Shown here: positions 17,285-27,556 of the stretch, in pieces
Numbering within the stretch: the first letter of the stretch is position 1
Layout: every line of letters starts with the position of its first letter
Origin: UMGS75 sp963648435
Lineage (GTDB): Bacteria > Bacillota_I > Bacilli_A > ML615J-28 > CAG-313
Assembly (NCBI GenBank): GCA_963648435.1
Contig: CAVJDT010000003.1
Coordinates: forward strand, 19,853-83,852
Length of the DNA: 64,000 nt
Direction: 5' to 3'
Notes under the pieces: model-generated
What the model was told of the DNA's origin: nothing
What the model saw: only the letters and a program-made list of their open reading frames with translations
Databases searched by the model: none
Translations under genes and position numbers: made by a program

Positions 17285-18034
17285 TTATTTATCATTTGAT
17301 TGTTTTAAGTATAACAATAATCTAAATATTTCAATAAATAGCCATTCAATATTTAATAATATTCCAAAAGCCGCATACCATTCATATTTTTTATCACAGC
17401 CACTTAGAACTATTTGAGTTGCATTATCTAAACTAATAACAACATATAAGCCAGCTACAATAATCATAATAACAGATATAATAATTCCTAATTCATTAGA
17501 AAATAATAATGTGTAAATTGAAGAATTAAATATGCCAATAATACTAATTACAAGTGATGAAATCATAATTCCTAGTAAAACCGAGAACATAAAACCCCTA
17601 AAGAAATGACCAGCTTTAATTACCCCAGTTGTATAAAGAATTGTTGCGGCAAGGAATATAGCGATTGTTAAAATTAATGCAAGTCCCGCAAGTTGAAAAC
17701 CTTCGCCTGGCATTACAAGTTCAACAATTCCAATAATTGTACCAAGCATTAAACCTTCAAAAATCGAATAGGGTATTGAAAGTATTCTTGTAGATGATGG
17801 AACAAAGCAAATTATAAATTGTAAAACAAAATTAATAATTGCAACTCCAATATAAATGTATAAGGCATAAACACCAAATCTATAAAAATTAGACATCATA
17901 AAGACGGTTGAAACAATCATTATGAAAACTAACAATAAAGTTTTAAGTCCTATTCCTTTAATACTAGCCGTCGTACTTGATGTATTTTCGGCTTTCATTG
18001 CATTTTTAAATGCAAAATTATTTCCAAATTTCAT
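17285..18034 (-). CDS. Bax inhibitor-1/YccA family membrane protein
   Basis: 249 residues with seven transmembrane segments, cytoplasmic N-terminus. Family marks are visible: EGLMLGTIIG in the middle helices, DNATQIV before the last helix pair and EWYAAFGILLNIEWLFIEI at the end. Bacterial members of this BI-1-like (PF12811) group are pH-sensitive leak channels or modulators of membrane proteolysis; the role here is unknown. AAGGAGG precedes the ATG. It follows polC at a distance of 51 bases. Confidence 0.88.
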   Translation of the reverse strand: MKFGNNFAFKNAMKAENTSSTTASIKGIGLKTLLLVFIMIVSTVFMMSNFYRFGVYALYIYIGVAIINFVLQFIICFVPSSTRILSIPYSIFEGLMLGTIIGIVELVMPGEGFQLAGLALILTIAIFLAATILYTTGVIKAGHFFRGFMFSVLLGIMISSLVISIIGIFNSSIYTLLFSNELGIIISVIMIIVAGLYVVISLDNATQIVLSGCDKKYEWYAAFGILLNIEWLFIEIFRLLLYLKQSNDK

Positions 18035-18085
18035 TTTAATATCCTCCTTTATATTTTATCATTATTTATTAAAACAATACCTTTT

Positions 18086-21000
18086 TTATAATAATGTATC
18101 ATTTTCTGGTAAATTATCCAAAACCCCTAAAGTTTTTAATCTTGCATATTGCTTTTTATTTACTGATGTCCGATATTCAAAATCAGCTTTTGAAGTAAAC
18201 TGATGTTTATGGCGAGCTTCAATAATTGATTTTGCCACAGCATCACCTAATGAATCAACACTAATAAATGGTAAATATAAAGATTTTTTATCATCCGCAA
18301 TCACAAAATCCGTAGCTTCTGATTTTTCAATATCAATTTGTCGGAAATAATAACCACGAAGTACCATTTCTAAAGCAATATATAATACTCCTAATAAATC
18401 ACTTTCTTTATTAGTAAGTTCTTCTTTTTTGGAAAGTTTTGTTTCAAATTCAGTAATTTTATTACGAATAGCATTACGACCATTAGCTAATATTTCTGGA
18501 TCAAACTCCTTAGCTCGTTTAGAGAAAAATGCTGCGTAATAATAAATTGGACGATGAACCTTAAACCAACCAATTCTTAAGGCCATAATAACGTATGCGG
18601 TCGCATGGGCTTTTGGGAACATGTATTTTATTCGTTTACAACTATAAATATACCAATCTGGAACATTATACTTAATCATTAAAGCCTCTTGTTCTGGTTT
18701 TAAGCCTTTTCCTTTTCTTACACCTTCCATAATTGTGAAAGCATCATGAGCAGGAAGGTTCTTTTCCAATAAATAAAGCATAATGTCATCACGACATCCT
18801 ATAACTTCCTTAAATTCAACCTTTGGATATAAAGGATTAGATCCCGTTACTAATTCTTCCGCATTACGGTTCCAAACATCGGTTCCATGAGAAAGTCCGG
18901 ATACTTTAATAATATCTTCATAACTTTTTGGTTTAATAGTTTCGAGCATTCCTCTAACAAAGTTAGTACCAAATTCCGGAATTCCTTTCGTACCACTTGA
19001 GAAACGGTCCATATCATCACCATTTATTTTTAAAGCCTCTTTTGAACTAAATAATGAAAGCACATCATCATCAACATAAGGAATTCCTTCAACTGTACTA
19101 AAAGGAAAGACCTCAGGTTCCGCATGTACAAAATCCATTAGTTGTTTAATAACAGTTGGATCATCATGTCCTAGAATATCCATCTTAAGTAAATTACTTT
19201 CAAAACTATGATAATCATAATGTGAAGTCCGCCAATTTTGATTTTCTAATTCAGAACTATCAACTGGTGGATATTGAACAGGGATAATATCAGTATATTC
19301 AATATCATCAGGAACAATAACAATACCACCTGGATGTTGTCCTGTTGTTTTTTTAGACCCCGCAATAAAATTAGCAATTCGTTCAATTTCCGTTTTTCTA
19401 ATTTCAATATTCTTGTTTCGGTAATAATCTCTCGTGTAAGCAAAGGCAGTTTTTTCCATAACCGTTGAGACAGTACCTGCCCTAAAAGCATTATCAATAC
19501 CAAATGTATCTTGGCAGAATAAATGAGCTTTAGCTTGATATTCTCCTGAAAAATTCAAGTCAATATCGGGAACTTTATCACCTTTAAATCCCAAAAATGT
19601 TTCAAAAGCAATATCAACACCATCTTTATTTAATTTTTCACCACAAACTGGACAATATGCATCTTCAAGGTCCATACCTACACCAACTTTTTTGAGTTTA
19701 GTATCAAGTTCCGTAGGTACATTCATATGGTATTTTTCTTTTTCTTCATCACTTAGTTTAAAAGCACTAAATTTACATTTTGGACACACATAATGTGGTT
19801 TTAAAGGATTTACTTCGGTAATTCCCATCATTGTAGCCACAAAACTACTACCTACTGAACCCCTACTTCCAACAATATAACCAGCTTCATTGGAGTTTTT
19901 AACAAGTAAGTGGGAAATAAAATATACGGAAAAATAACCATGACCAATTATTGCTTCTAATTCTTTTTCTAAACGTTCTTGTACATATAGAGGTAATACT
20001 TCTCCATATTTTTTTCTAGTCGTGGCAAAAGAAATATCATAAACAGCTTCTTTCATTGAAGGAACGCCAATTTTACTCATAAAATCATCACGAGGAACGT
20101 ATAGTTTGTTTGGAAATAATGGATATTCTTCAATCATTTCATTAATTTTTTTCGTATTAGTAACGACTAAATCATAGGCCTCATTAGATGGTAAGAAACT
20201 AAAATCATCAAGCATTTCCGTAGTACTTCTAAAATGCATATTTAATGGAGCATACCTTGATAAAGGATGTGGTCCTCCACCATTTGGTCTTGCAACCGAT
20301 AGATAAATACTTCGGTATTTACTATCTTCTTTTAATAATTGATGAACATCTCCAGTTGCAACTACAAGCACATTTTTCTCATAACCTGCAGAAATGATTT
20401 TTTTAATAATATCTTGAATGATTGGAAGCCGCTCTTCATCTGACATATTTTCAAATATCCAGTTATAACATTCAGGAGGTTGGACTTCCAAATAGTCATA
20501 ATAACTTACTTTATCTAATAGTTCTTCATATGACTTTTCATAAGCAGTTTCAAAAATATCACCATTAGCACAACCACTACCTACTAATAAACCTTCACGA
20601 TACTTTTCAAGAACTGACTTATAAACGCAAGCATCACGGTTAAAATGCGTCGTATGAGCATCTGATATAATCTTATAAAAGTTTTTAAGTCCTACTTTAT
20701 TTCGTACTAAAATACATAAATGAGTAGGTCTTTTCGTTTTCGCAAGTTGTTCAGGTTTAATCAATGAATCAATCATCTTATATTTGGTGATTCCCATATT
20801 AAATAAATCAACAAGCATTCGGTTAAACACATTAGTTGTGGTTCTTGCATCATGGATTGCACGGTGTTGTTGTTCAATTTCAACTTTCAAGTATTTAGCA
20901 ATAGTTTCAAGTTTATAGTTTTTTAATCCTTCAGGATATAAAGTACGAGCTAAATCAAGCGTATCAATACAAGGATAACGAGTAACTTCAATTTTTTGAT

Positions 21001-22588
21001 TACGCATTGTTTGATATAAAAAGCCTGTATCAAAATCTGCATTTTGGGCAACAAGCACACTACCTTTAATAAAGGCTAAAAAGTCTTTAAAGATATTTTC
21101 AATCGATGGGGCATTTGCGACCATTTCATTAGTAATACTTGTAAGTTCAGTTATAAAACTAGAAATTACGTTTTTAGGTTTAACAAAGCTTGAAAATGAA
21201 TCAATAATCATTCCATCTTTTACTTTGACTGCTCCTATTTCAATTATTTCATTGTAATTAACACTTAATCCCGTTGTTTCAAGGTCAAAAACCACATATG
21301 TGGCTTTTTTAAGATCAATATCTTCATCATATGGATGAACAATTCTTAAATTAGTATCATCCACAAAATAAGCTTCAACCCCCGCAATCGGTTTAATATC
21401 ATTCTTTTTACATAATGCAAAAAACTCAGGTAAAACATGACAATTAGCATGGTCGGTTACACCAAGAGCCTTATGACCAAATCTTTTTGCTTGTTCCACA
21501 TATTCATCAACATTTAAAATACTGTCAAGAACTGACATTTTAGTATGGGCATGAAGTTCAACCCGTTTTTCTAAATTACTATCAAAGCGTTGTCTTGAAG
21601 CATCCACCCCACACACCGTAATTCGGTCACACATAATGACAACATCTTTCGCAAAATCATCCCATTGAATATTACCTTGAAGCACAACCCGTTTATTAGG
21701 CTTAATATCTTCTTCAAAAATTTTAGCATCACTTTCCCGGTAAAATCTTTTTATGATAATTGAATCTTGAAAATCTGTAATAACTCCTTCAAATAATCTT
21801 AAAGTTCTACCATCTTTGGCTTTTAATTCCCGAATTGAAGCTTTAACCACAATACCAGTAGTTTCAACTTTATTAGTTCCATTGATTTGTCTGAATTCTT
21901 CTACCTCCATGCTTGTCATCGGAACTTCATGAAGAACAATTGTTAAAACGCGGTTAAAGTTGCTTCGATAAAAGGTTGATTCTTCTTTTCCTTCTGCTAC
22001 TTCAGCTTTCTTTTGTTGATATAGTTCAACACTTTTAGCTTCATTTTGATCTTCCATTCGCACAATTGATTCATGATGTAAATCTCCTTTCGAAACCTCA
22101 TCAATATCAATTGAACTACTCACCTTAATATGGCCAATTCCATAATTAACAAAAAAGGCTTGAATTAGAGGTAAATGTTCATCAACAACATTTTGGTTAT
22201 CAATCGTTGGAACTTTAAGAATTAAGTTATTTTCTTTAATTTGACAAGGAAATTCCGCAAGTAAAATGGTTGTAGCTTTAATCTTTTTACATACTTCCAC
22301 TCCTGCCTTAAAGTAAGTAATTAAATCATCACTTGTTATAGTTGGATCTAACCATCTAATTGTAAATAATACTTTTGAAACATTGTATTTAGCAATAAAT
22401 GCATTTTTAATTTTTTCAAACATGTCAGAAAGTTCATCCCATGGAAGCACTCTTCCTAAAGTTATATAGATACGCCAGGAATTATCGCTTTGCTTTACTT
22501 TAACTGATGTAATTTCACCATTTATAATATCATCATTAACTTCAACATTTGAAAGTTTTAATGTTTCAAGCCACTTTGCATTACTCAT
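18086..22588 (-). CDS. polC: DNA polymerase III alpha subunit, PolC type
   Basis: The main replicative polymerase of low-GC Gram-positives. 1500 residues. Visible parts in order: N-terminal domain, OB fold, PHP domain (VELHAHTKMSVLDS), inserted 3'-5' exonuclease (VVFDLETTGL near residue 430, with ExoII/III motifs after it), the rest of PHP, a zinc-binding CPKC/CPVC pair near residues 945-985, the catalytic PDIDLNFSGEYQ motif, then the finger, the duplex-binding and C-terminal regions. No lesion seen. It overlaps the upstream kinase gene by 8 bases. Confidence 0.98.
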   Translation of the reverse strand: MSNAKWLETLKLSNVEVNDDIINGEITSVKVKQSDNSWRIYITLGRVLPWDELSDMFEKIKNAFIAKYNVSKVLFTIRWLDPTITSDDLITYFKAGVEVCKKIKATTILLAEFPCQIKENNLILKVPTIDNQNVVDEHLPLIQAFFVNYGIGHIKVSSSIDIDEVSKGDLHHESIVRMEDQNEAKSVELYQQKKAEVAEGKEESTFYRSNFNRVLTIVLHEVPMTSMEVEEFRQINGTNKVETTGIVVKASIRELKAKDGRTLRLFEGVITDFQDSIIIKRFYRESDAKIFEEDIKPNKRVVLQGNIQWDDFAKDVVIMCDRITVCGVDASRQRFDSNLEKRVELHAHTKMSVLDSILNVDEYVEQAKRFGHKALGVTDHANCHVLPEFFALCKKNDIKPIAGVEAYFVDDTNLRIVHPYDEDIDLKKATYVVFDLETTGLSVNYNEIIEIGAVKVKDGMIIDSFSSFVKPKNVISSFITELTSITNEMVANAPSIENIFKDFLAFIKGSVLVAQNADFDTGFLYQTMRNQKIEVTRYPCIDTLDLARTLYPEGLKNYKLETIAKYLKVEIEQQHRAIHDARTTTNVFNRMLVDLFNMGITKYKMIDSLIKPEQLAKTKRPTHLCILVRNKVGLKNFYKIISDAHTTHFNRDACVYKSVLEKYREGLLVGSGCANGDIFETAYEKSYEELLDKVSYYDYLEVQPPECYNWIFENMSDEERLPIIQDIIKKIISAGYEKNVLVVATGDVHQLLKEDSKYRSIYLSVARPNGGGPHPLSRYAPLNMHFRSTTEMLDDFSFLPSNEAYDLVVTNTKKINEMIEEYPLFPNKLYVPRDDFMSKIGVPSMKEAVYDISFATTRKKYGEVLPLYVQERLEKELEAIIGHGYFSVYFISHLLVKNSNEAGYIVGSRGSVGSSFVATMMGITEVNPLKPHYVCPKCKFSAFKLSDEEKEKYHMNVPTELDTKLKKVGVGMDLEDAYCPVCGEKLNKDGVDIAFETFLGFKGDKVPDIDLNFSGEYQAKAHLFCQDTFGIDNAFRAGTVSTVMEKTAFAYTRDYYRNKNIEIRKTEIERIANFIAGSKKTTGQHPGGIVIVPDDIEYTDIIPVQYPPVDSSELENQNWRTSHYDYHSFESNLLKMDILGHDDPTVIKQLMDFVHAEPEVFPFSTVEGIPYVDDDVLSLFSSKEALKINGDDMDRFSSGTKGIPEFGTNFVRGMLETIKPKSYEDIIKVSGLSHGTDVWNRNAEELVTGSNPLYPKVEFKEVIGCRDDIMLYLLEKNLPAHDAFTIMEGVRKGKGLKPEQEALMIKYNVPDWYIYSCKRIKYMFPKAHATAYVIMALRIGWFKVHRPIYYYAAFFSKRAKEFDPEILANGRNAIRNKITEFETKLSKKEELTNKESDLLGVLYIALEMVLRGYYFRQIDIEKSEATDFVIADDKKSLYLPFISVDSLGDAVAKSIIEARHKHQFTSKADFEYRTSVNKKQYARLKTLGVLDNLPENDTLL

Positions 22589-23057
22589 ATTTTTTCCTTT
22601 CTAAGTCATTAACATCAATTATTTCGATAAATCCTTCTTCAAGCGTTGGTTTAATAATTTTTTCACCATATGAATAGACAACTTCAACTGGTAAATAAAG
22701 CTCATTAGCCATTTGATTACGACATTCAACCCGGCTTGCACAAATACTAGGTAAAGTATCAAAATAATAAGCGATAACTTCAAATTCTTCAAAATGTTTA
22801 TTTACTTCATCTCTAAATCGTTTTCTAACTTTGGGGGTAATATTGGTCGCATCAAAAATGACATCAATTCCATTTTTTAAGTGTTCTGCGGTTAAACGAT
22901 AAACTTCTGGCCAAATTAGGGATTCTTCCCAATCATGGTGCAACATTCTAATAACATCAGTTGAAACTATCATATAGCCTTTTTCTTGATGCAATTGTTT
23001 TGCATATGTACTTTTACCACTTCCAGGAATTCCTACCATCATATGTACACGTACCAT
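22581..23057 (-). CDS. P-loop ATP-binding protein, polynucleotide kinase-like (AAA_33)
   Basis: 158 residues. The N-terminal Walker A motif is MVGIPGSGKSTYAKQL, followed by STDVIR and DVIFDATNITPKVRKRF, the pattern of the zeta-toxin/T4 polynucleotide kinase-like group (PF13671). The substrate is unknown; members phosphorylate nucleic acid ends or small molecules. GGAGG precedes the ATG. It overlaps the polC start by 8 bases, which suggests coupled translation, though the partnership may be only positional. Confidence 0.8.
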   Translation of the reverse strand: MVRVHMMVGIPGSGKSTYAKQLHQEKGYMIVSTDVIRMLHHDWEESLIWPEVYRLTAEHLKNGIDVIFDATNITPKVRKRFRDEVNKHFEEFEVIAYYFDTLPSICASRVECRNQMANELYLPVEVVYSYGEKIIKPTLEEGFIEIIDVNDLERKKYE

Positions 23058-23130
23058 AAATTATCCTCCTTTTTTCTTATTATATATTTTATCAAAATAT
23101 GTTTTTTTTATCAAACATATCACTATAATT

Positions 23131-24684
23131 TTAGAGTAACAAATCTTCAATATTGTATATTCTTGTGGCAAGACGTTCAATAAAATCCTTTTCATGACTT
23201 GCAAAAATAACCGTTCCTTGATATTTTTTAAGATATTCTAGTAGTTCTTCTTTAGCAATTTTATCTAAATGATTAGTAGGTTCATCAAGGATAAGAACAT
23301 TAGCCTTTTTCATCATAATTTTACATAATTTTAACTTTGCTTGTTCACCACCACTTAAAGTTTTTATCGGTTGAAGGGCTAAATTACCTACAAGTCCACA
23401 TCTTGCAAGTCTTGTTCTAACATCTTTTTCATCCATTAAAGGATAAAGATTGGAAATTTCTTGCATCGGTGTATACTCTGGATGGATAAAATTATGTTCT
23501 TGTTCAAAATAAGCAATTAAAGCATCATCAACAAACTTAAAACTTCCATCAATGGGTTTTAATTCGCCAACAAGGGTCTTTAATAAAGTTGTTTTACCAA
23601 TTCCATTAAATCCCGTAATTGCAAGTTTTTCACCACTTGGTATCGTAAAGTTCATAGCAGGAAGTAAGGATTTATAATAGCCAATTTCCAAATCTTTTAC
23701 TTCTAATAATTTACGAGAATAAATGGGTTTATAATTAAATGATAGATTTAAATGGATATCTCCACTTTTAGGTTTTTCCATTACTTCAATTTTTTCAAGT
23801 TTTTTCTCTCTACTTTTTGCCATTTTCGCAGTTGATGCTCTAACTTTATTTTTAGCGATATAATCATTTAATTGTTTAATTTCCCGCTGTTGGGATAGAT
23901 ACTCCCGTTCATAGTTTTCAACTTGCATCGCTTTTTTTATTTTATAAGTCTCATAATTACCCTTATACCTAGTAATCTTACCAAACTCTAATTCCATAAT
24001 AACATTTACAACATCATTTAAAAATTCTTGATTATGAGAAACAATAAAAAAATTCCCTTTATATTCTTTCAAATATTTAACAAGCCATTCCACATGAACA
24101 GTATCTAAAAAATTAGTTGGTTCATCTAAAATCAGTAAATCCGGCTGTTCTAGTAATAACTTTGTTAAAATTACTTTCATTTTTTGACCACCTGATAAAT
24201 GCTCCATCACCGTATTCATCCCATAATTAACCACTCCAAGTCCCGTAGCAATTCTTGCAATTTTGGAATTTAAAGCATAAAAGTCTTTACTTTCTAATTC
24301 TTCTCTAATGCGACTTGTATTTCTAACATAACGGTCAATTAAAGTATGGTCAGTCATGGTTTTCATTTCATCAAGCATTGCATTCATTACTTGTTCTTCT
24401 TGATATAATTCTTTGAATGCTTCCTTTAAATATGCTTCAATCGTAAGTTTCTTATTAATATGCATATATTGATCTAAGTAACCTACTTTAATATTTTTTT
24501 CATAAGTGATAGTCCCACTATCTGGTAATACCTTTCCACATAGTACTTGAATTAAGGTTGACTTACCAACCCCATTATTACCTATTACCCCAATTTTTTC
24601 ATTTTCAAGGATTCTAAAACTAGCATTATTAAATATTCTTTTTTTATCATATGTTAAATTTAAGTTTTCAACAGTTACTAACAT
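23131..24684 (-). CDS. ABC-F family ATPase (YkpA/YbiT-like)
   Basis: 517 residues with two nucleotide-binding domains and no membrane segments, the ABC-F plan. First domain: Walker A GNNGVGKST, signature LSGGQ, Walker B LLILDEPTNFLD. Second domain: GFNGIGKTT, LSGGEQ, LILDEPTNHLD. The linker (residues about 240-320) is charged and helical as in ribosome-binding ABC-F factors. These proteins act on the ribosome, as EttA-like translation factors or antibiotic-protection factors; the YkpA/YbiT group is usually housekeeping. GAGGT precedes the start. Confidence 0.92.
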   Translation of the reverse strand: MLVTVENLNLTYDKKRIFNNASFRILENEKIGVIGNNGVGKSTLIQVLCGKVLPDSGTITYEKNIKVGYLDQYMHINKKLTIEAYLKEAFKELYQEEQVMNAMLDEMKTMTDHTLIDRYVRNTSRIREELESKDFYALNSKIARIATGLGVVNYGMNTVMEHLSGGQKMKVILTKLLLEQPDLLILDEPTNFLDTVHVEWLVKYLKEYKGNFFIVSHNQEFLNDVVNVIMELEFGKITRYKGNYETYKIKKAMQVENYEREYLSQQREIKQLNDYIAKNKVRASTAKMAKSREKKLEKIEVMEKPKSGDIHLNLSFNYKPIYSRKLLEVKDLEIGYYKSLLPAMNFTIPSGEKLAITGFNGIGKTTLLKTLVGELKPIDGSFKFVDDALIAYFEQEHNFIHPEYTPMQEISNLYPLMDEKDVRTRLARCGLVGNLALQPIKTLSGGEQAKLKLCKIMMKKANVLILDEPTNHLDKIAKEELLEYLKKYQGTVIFASHEKDFIERLATRIYNIEDLLL

Positions 24685-24712
24685 AAGTTTACCTCTAATA
24701 TTACTACATTAT

Positions 24713-24740
24713 AGTATACCATATTTTGACTACTTTTTGC
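24713..24740 (-). promoter_or_regulatory. Promoter of the ABC-F gene
   Basis: Minus strand: TTGCAA, about 18 bases, then TATACT (24713-24718) preceded by TATGG (extended -10). Confidence 0.5.
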
Positions 24741-24762
24741 AATAATTTTTCCCTATTAAATA

Positions 24763-24805
24763 AGAAAAAAACTTAAATAATGCTTATCTTACATTATTCA
24801 AGTTT
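24763..24805 (-). terminator. Terminator of the RR-HK-HtrA operon
   Basis: Minus strand: 14-bp stem AAACTTGAATAATG/CATTATTTAAGTTT with one G-U pair, 9-base loop, followed by a run of T. It lies just after the htrA-like gene. Confidence 0.85.
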
Positions 24806-24815
24806 AATTTTAATT

Positions 24816-26042
24816 TTACGCTTTTAAAACAATATTAGTTTCTACAACTTTGTTTTCAGAACGGTCATAATAAGTAATTTTAACAGTTGTTCCTACTTCA
24901 TAATCAGTTAAAGTATTTAACATTGCGGAAAGAGTAGACATATTTTTTAGTTTGACACCATCAAATGTTAAAAGAATATCATCAGCACTTATCTTGGTAC
25001 TTGACATTGTTCCACCTTTCGTTACATCACGAACATAAATTCCATAAGATGCTTCATTTGCTTCATAAATTGATGTAGGAATGCTCTTTAAACCTAATTG
25101 TGAAATAGTAGCTGGAGTTAAATCTTTTACATTTGTACCCGTAATACCTAATCTTGGTCTTACAATCTTGATATTTTTTTCAAGATATTCTGTCACAACA
25201 AGTTTTACTTCATTTGATGGAATTGCAAATCCCATATTATCAACATTATTAGATGAAATTTTTAAAGTATTAATACCTATCAACTTACCATCTAAAGTAA
25301 ATAGACCACCACCACTGTTTCCAGGATTAATTGATGCATCATGTTGAATGTATTTACCATAAAAATCTTGAGTACCATCACCATCAGTATCTGCCGAAAT
25401 ATAACGTAATGGACCACTAACAACTCCAAAAGTTACCGAACCATAATAATCGAAACCTTCAGGATTTCCCACCGCAATTACAAAGGAACCTTTTTTAATT
25501 TCATCACTGTTAGCAAATTCAACAGGTTGAATGAAAACCGTTGAATCAAAAGTAATACAAGCTAAATCATCTTTATCATCATAAGCTATTACTTTGGCTT
25601 CTAATTCTAAATCATAAGCACCAAGATATACATAAACTTTACTTTCGCCTTTTAACTTTCCATCTTCATCAATTACAACATGACGATTAGTAATGGCATA
25701 ATAAGTATAACCTGTTAGAGCCTCACCATCATAGTTTTCAACTTGCTTATAGATAACCCCACTACCTAAGCCATAATTATCTTCAGATGTTTCATTAAAA
25801 CCTACGGTACTTACTTGTTTTAAAATAACCCCAACAACCGCGTTTTCAACTCTATTTACGGCTTCTTCAACGGCGTTTTCCAAATCAGTAATTTTAATAT
25901 CTTCATAATTAACAACTTTGTTAGTAATTTCATTGGTTATATTATTGGTAATATTATTAGTTGTTAATCCATTATCACGACATCCAACTAAACAAAATAC
26001 CATAACAACACATAATACGATTGATAAAATTTTTTTCTTCAT
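24816..26042 (-). CDS. HtrA/DegP-like serine protease, lipoprotein, with PDZ domain
   Basis: I place the start at the ATG at 26042 (AAGAAAGG upstream), which puts a lipoprotein signal at the N-terminus: KKKILSIVLCVVMVFC then LVGC, with the lipidated Cys at about residue 21. 408 residues. Trypsin-like catalytic triad: His in TNRHVV, Asp in YDDKDDLACITF, Ser in DASINPGNSGGGLF. A C-terminal PDZ domain (residues about 305-405) follows. Family role: cell-surface quality-control protease. It is the third gene of an operon with a response regulator and a sensor kinase, which recalls CssRS-HtrA of Bacillus. Lipid anchoring in place of a membrane helix is less usual. Confidence 0.9.
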   Translation of the reverse strand: MKKKILSIVLCVVMVFCLVGCRDNGLTTNNITNNITNEITNKVVNYEDIKITDLENAVEEAVNRVENAVVGVILKQVSTVGFNETSEDNYGLGSGVIYKQVENYDGEALTGYTYYAITNRHVVIDEDGKLKGESKVYVYLGAYDLELEAKVIAYDDKDDLACITFDSTVFIQPVEFANSDEIKKGSFVIAVGNPEGFDYYGSVTFGVVSGPLRYISADTDGDGTQDFYGKYIQHDASINPGNSGGGLFTLDGKLIGINTLKISSNNVDNMGFAIPSNEVKLVVTEYLEKNIKIVRPRLGITGTNVKDLTPATISQLGLKSIPTSIYEANEASYGIYVRDVTKGGTMSSTKISADDILLTFDGVKLKNMSTLSAMLNTLTDYEVGTTVKITYYDRSENKVVETNIVLKA

Positions 26043-26073
26043 TTTCTTTTTTCCTTTCTTATTATTATAATTT

Positions 26074-27555
26074 TTATTTTTCAATTGGAGCTTCAAACCA
26101 AAAAGTACTACCTTTATTTTCAATTGAAGTTACTCCATATTTAAATTCATGATAATCTAAAATACCTTTAATAATTGATAAACCTAATCCACTTCCTTGC
26201 GTTGAACGTTGATGGCCTTTATCTACCCGGTAATACCGTTGCCATACATACTCTAGTTCTTCTTTTTTAATGCCAATACCATAGTCTTTAACTTCTATTC
26301 TAACTATTTTATCCTTAATAACTTGGTTAATCTCAATTGTTTTTGAAGTACCACTATAATTAACGGCGTTACTAATAAAATTATAAATTACTTGTTCAAT
26401 TTTACTGCTATCTGCCACAATATAAACCTGTTCATCAAAATTAAATATTAATTTAAATGACTCTACTTCTAAAAATTTTTGTTGTCTTGAGACAATAGTT
26501 TCAATTAAAGCTGTTAAGTCAAATTTTGTTTTATTTAAAGGTTCAGTTCGAGCTGAAATTCTTGATAAGACAAGAAGGTCAGAAACTAGATTTTTGAGGC
26601 GAGTTGCCTCATCAATGATAATTTGAACATTAGCATTTTGATCTTCATTAGGAAAATCCCTAATCATTTCAGCATACCCCGTAATAAGGGTTAAAGGAGT
26701 TCTTAAATCATGCGATATATTGGCTAATAATTCCCGGTTTAGAGTCTCAGTTTTTTTTAATTCTTCAACCGCATAATTCAAAGTATCATTTAACTCTGAT
26801 ATTTCCTTATATCCTTTGGCGTTAAAGACTAAATTTTCATAATCACCTTCACCTAAATAAGATGCGGCAGTGGTAAGTTCAATAATCGGTTTTGATATAA
26901 CCCTAGACATGAGTAAAGCAATGCAAATGGATAAGGCTACGACAATTAAAGTAATATAAAGTAACTGCGTTTTTAAAGTATCAATTGCAGGCTGAACTGG
27001 AGTAACCCGAGCATACATGACAATCATATAATCACTATGGTTATCCGCAAGTTTAACTCTTTCACAATAAATAATTGCATTATTCGCAATAACATCATCT
27101 TTATCCGTAATTACTTGTTGAAACTCAGGCCTTGCATCATCTTTAATGACCACAAACTTAGGTTGACCGACTTTTTCAATCCCTTGATACACTTTATTTA
27201 ACTGGTCAACACTTAAAATTTTACTATTAAAATCACTATCTCCATATATTATAGGATATTCAACAATTCCTAAAAGGGGATTTGTAACAACTTGTTTAAC
27301 TAAATAAACACTTGCTTCAGCATCTTTTAAAAGATTGTTTATTTTTTTTACTTCTTCGGAATTGTTATTCGCATAGGTAGTAACATTACTACCATCAATG
27401 GTTGTATAAATTTCTTGCATCAAGGTTTTGGTTTGTTTAATTTTAGTAGAACGATAAACTTTATCTAGTAACAAAATTTGAAAGACACAAAAAATTAAAA
27501 TAACAATCGCTGAGAAAAATAAAATATAGAGAAATAGTTTCCATTTTAAGCTCAT
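26074..27555 (-). CDS. Membrane sensor histidine kinase
   Basis: About 493 residues from the ATG at 27555; a TTG 15 bases upstream in frame is an alternative, and neither has a strong ribosome binding site, so translation is probably coupled to the response regulator whose TAA ends one base before. Order: TM1 (about 8-30), extracytoplasmic domain of about 165 residues, TM2, HAMP, HisKA with the phospho-acceptor His in ANISHDLRTPLT, and HATPase (N box FISNAVNYS, G1 DYGIGIKKEE, G2 GSGLGLSI). It is expected to phosphorylate the neighbouring response regulator. Confidence 0.93.
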   Translation of the reverse strand: MSLKWKLFLYILFFSAIVILIFCVFQILLLDKVYRSTKIKQTKTLMQEIYTTIDGSNVTTYANNNSEEVKKINNLLKDAEASVYLVKQVVTNPLLGIVEYPIIYGDSDFNSKILSVDQLNKVYQGIEKVGQPKFVVIKDDARPEFQQVITDKDDVIANNAIIYCERVKLADNHSDYMIVMYARVTPVQPAIDTLKTQLLYITLIVVALSICIALLMSRVISKPIIELTTAASYLGEGDYENLVFNAKGYKEISELNDTLNYAVEELKKTETLNRELLANISHDLRTPLTLITGYAEMIRDFPNEDQNANVQIIIDEATRLKNLVSDLLVLSRISARTEPLNKTKFDLTALIETIVSRQQKFLEVESFKLIFNFDEQVYIVADSSKIEQVIYNFISNAVNYSGTSKTIEINQVIKDKIVRIEVKDYGIGIKKEELEYVWQRYYRVDKGHQRSTQGSGLGLSIIKGILDYHEFKYGVTSIENKGSTFWFEAPIEK

Positions 27556-27556
27556 T

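Noticed and set aside
26043..26123. An upstream start for the HtrA-like gene
   Set aside because: It would bury the lipoprotein signal in the chain and overlap the kinase gene; the ATG at 26042 has a ribosome binding site and leaves the signal at the N-terminus.
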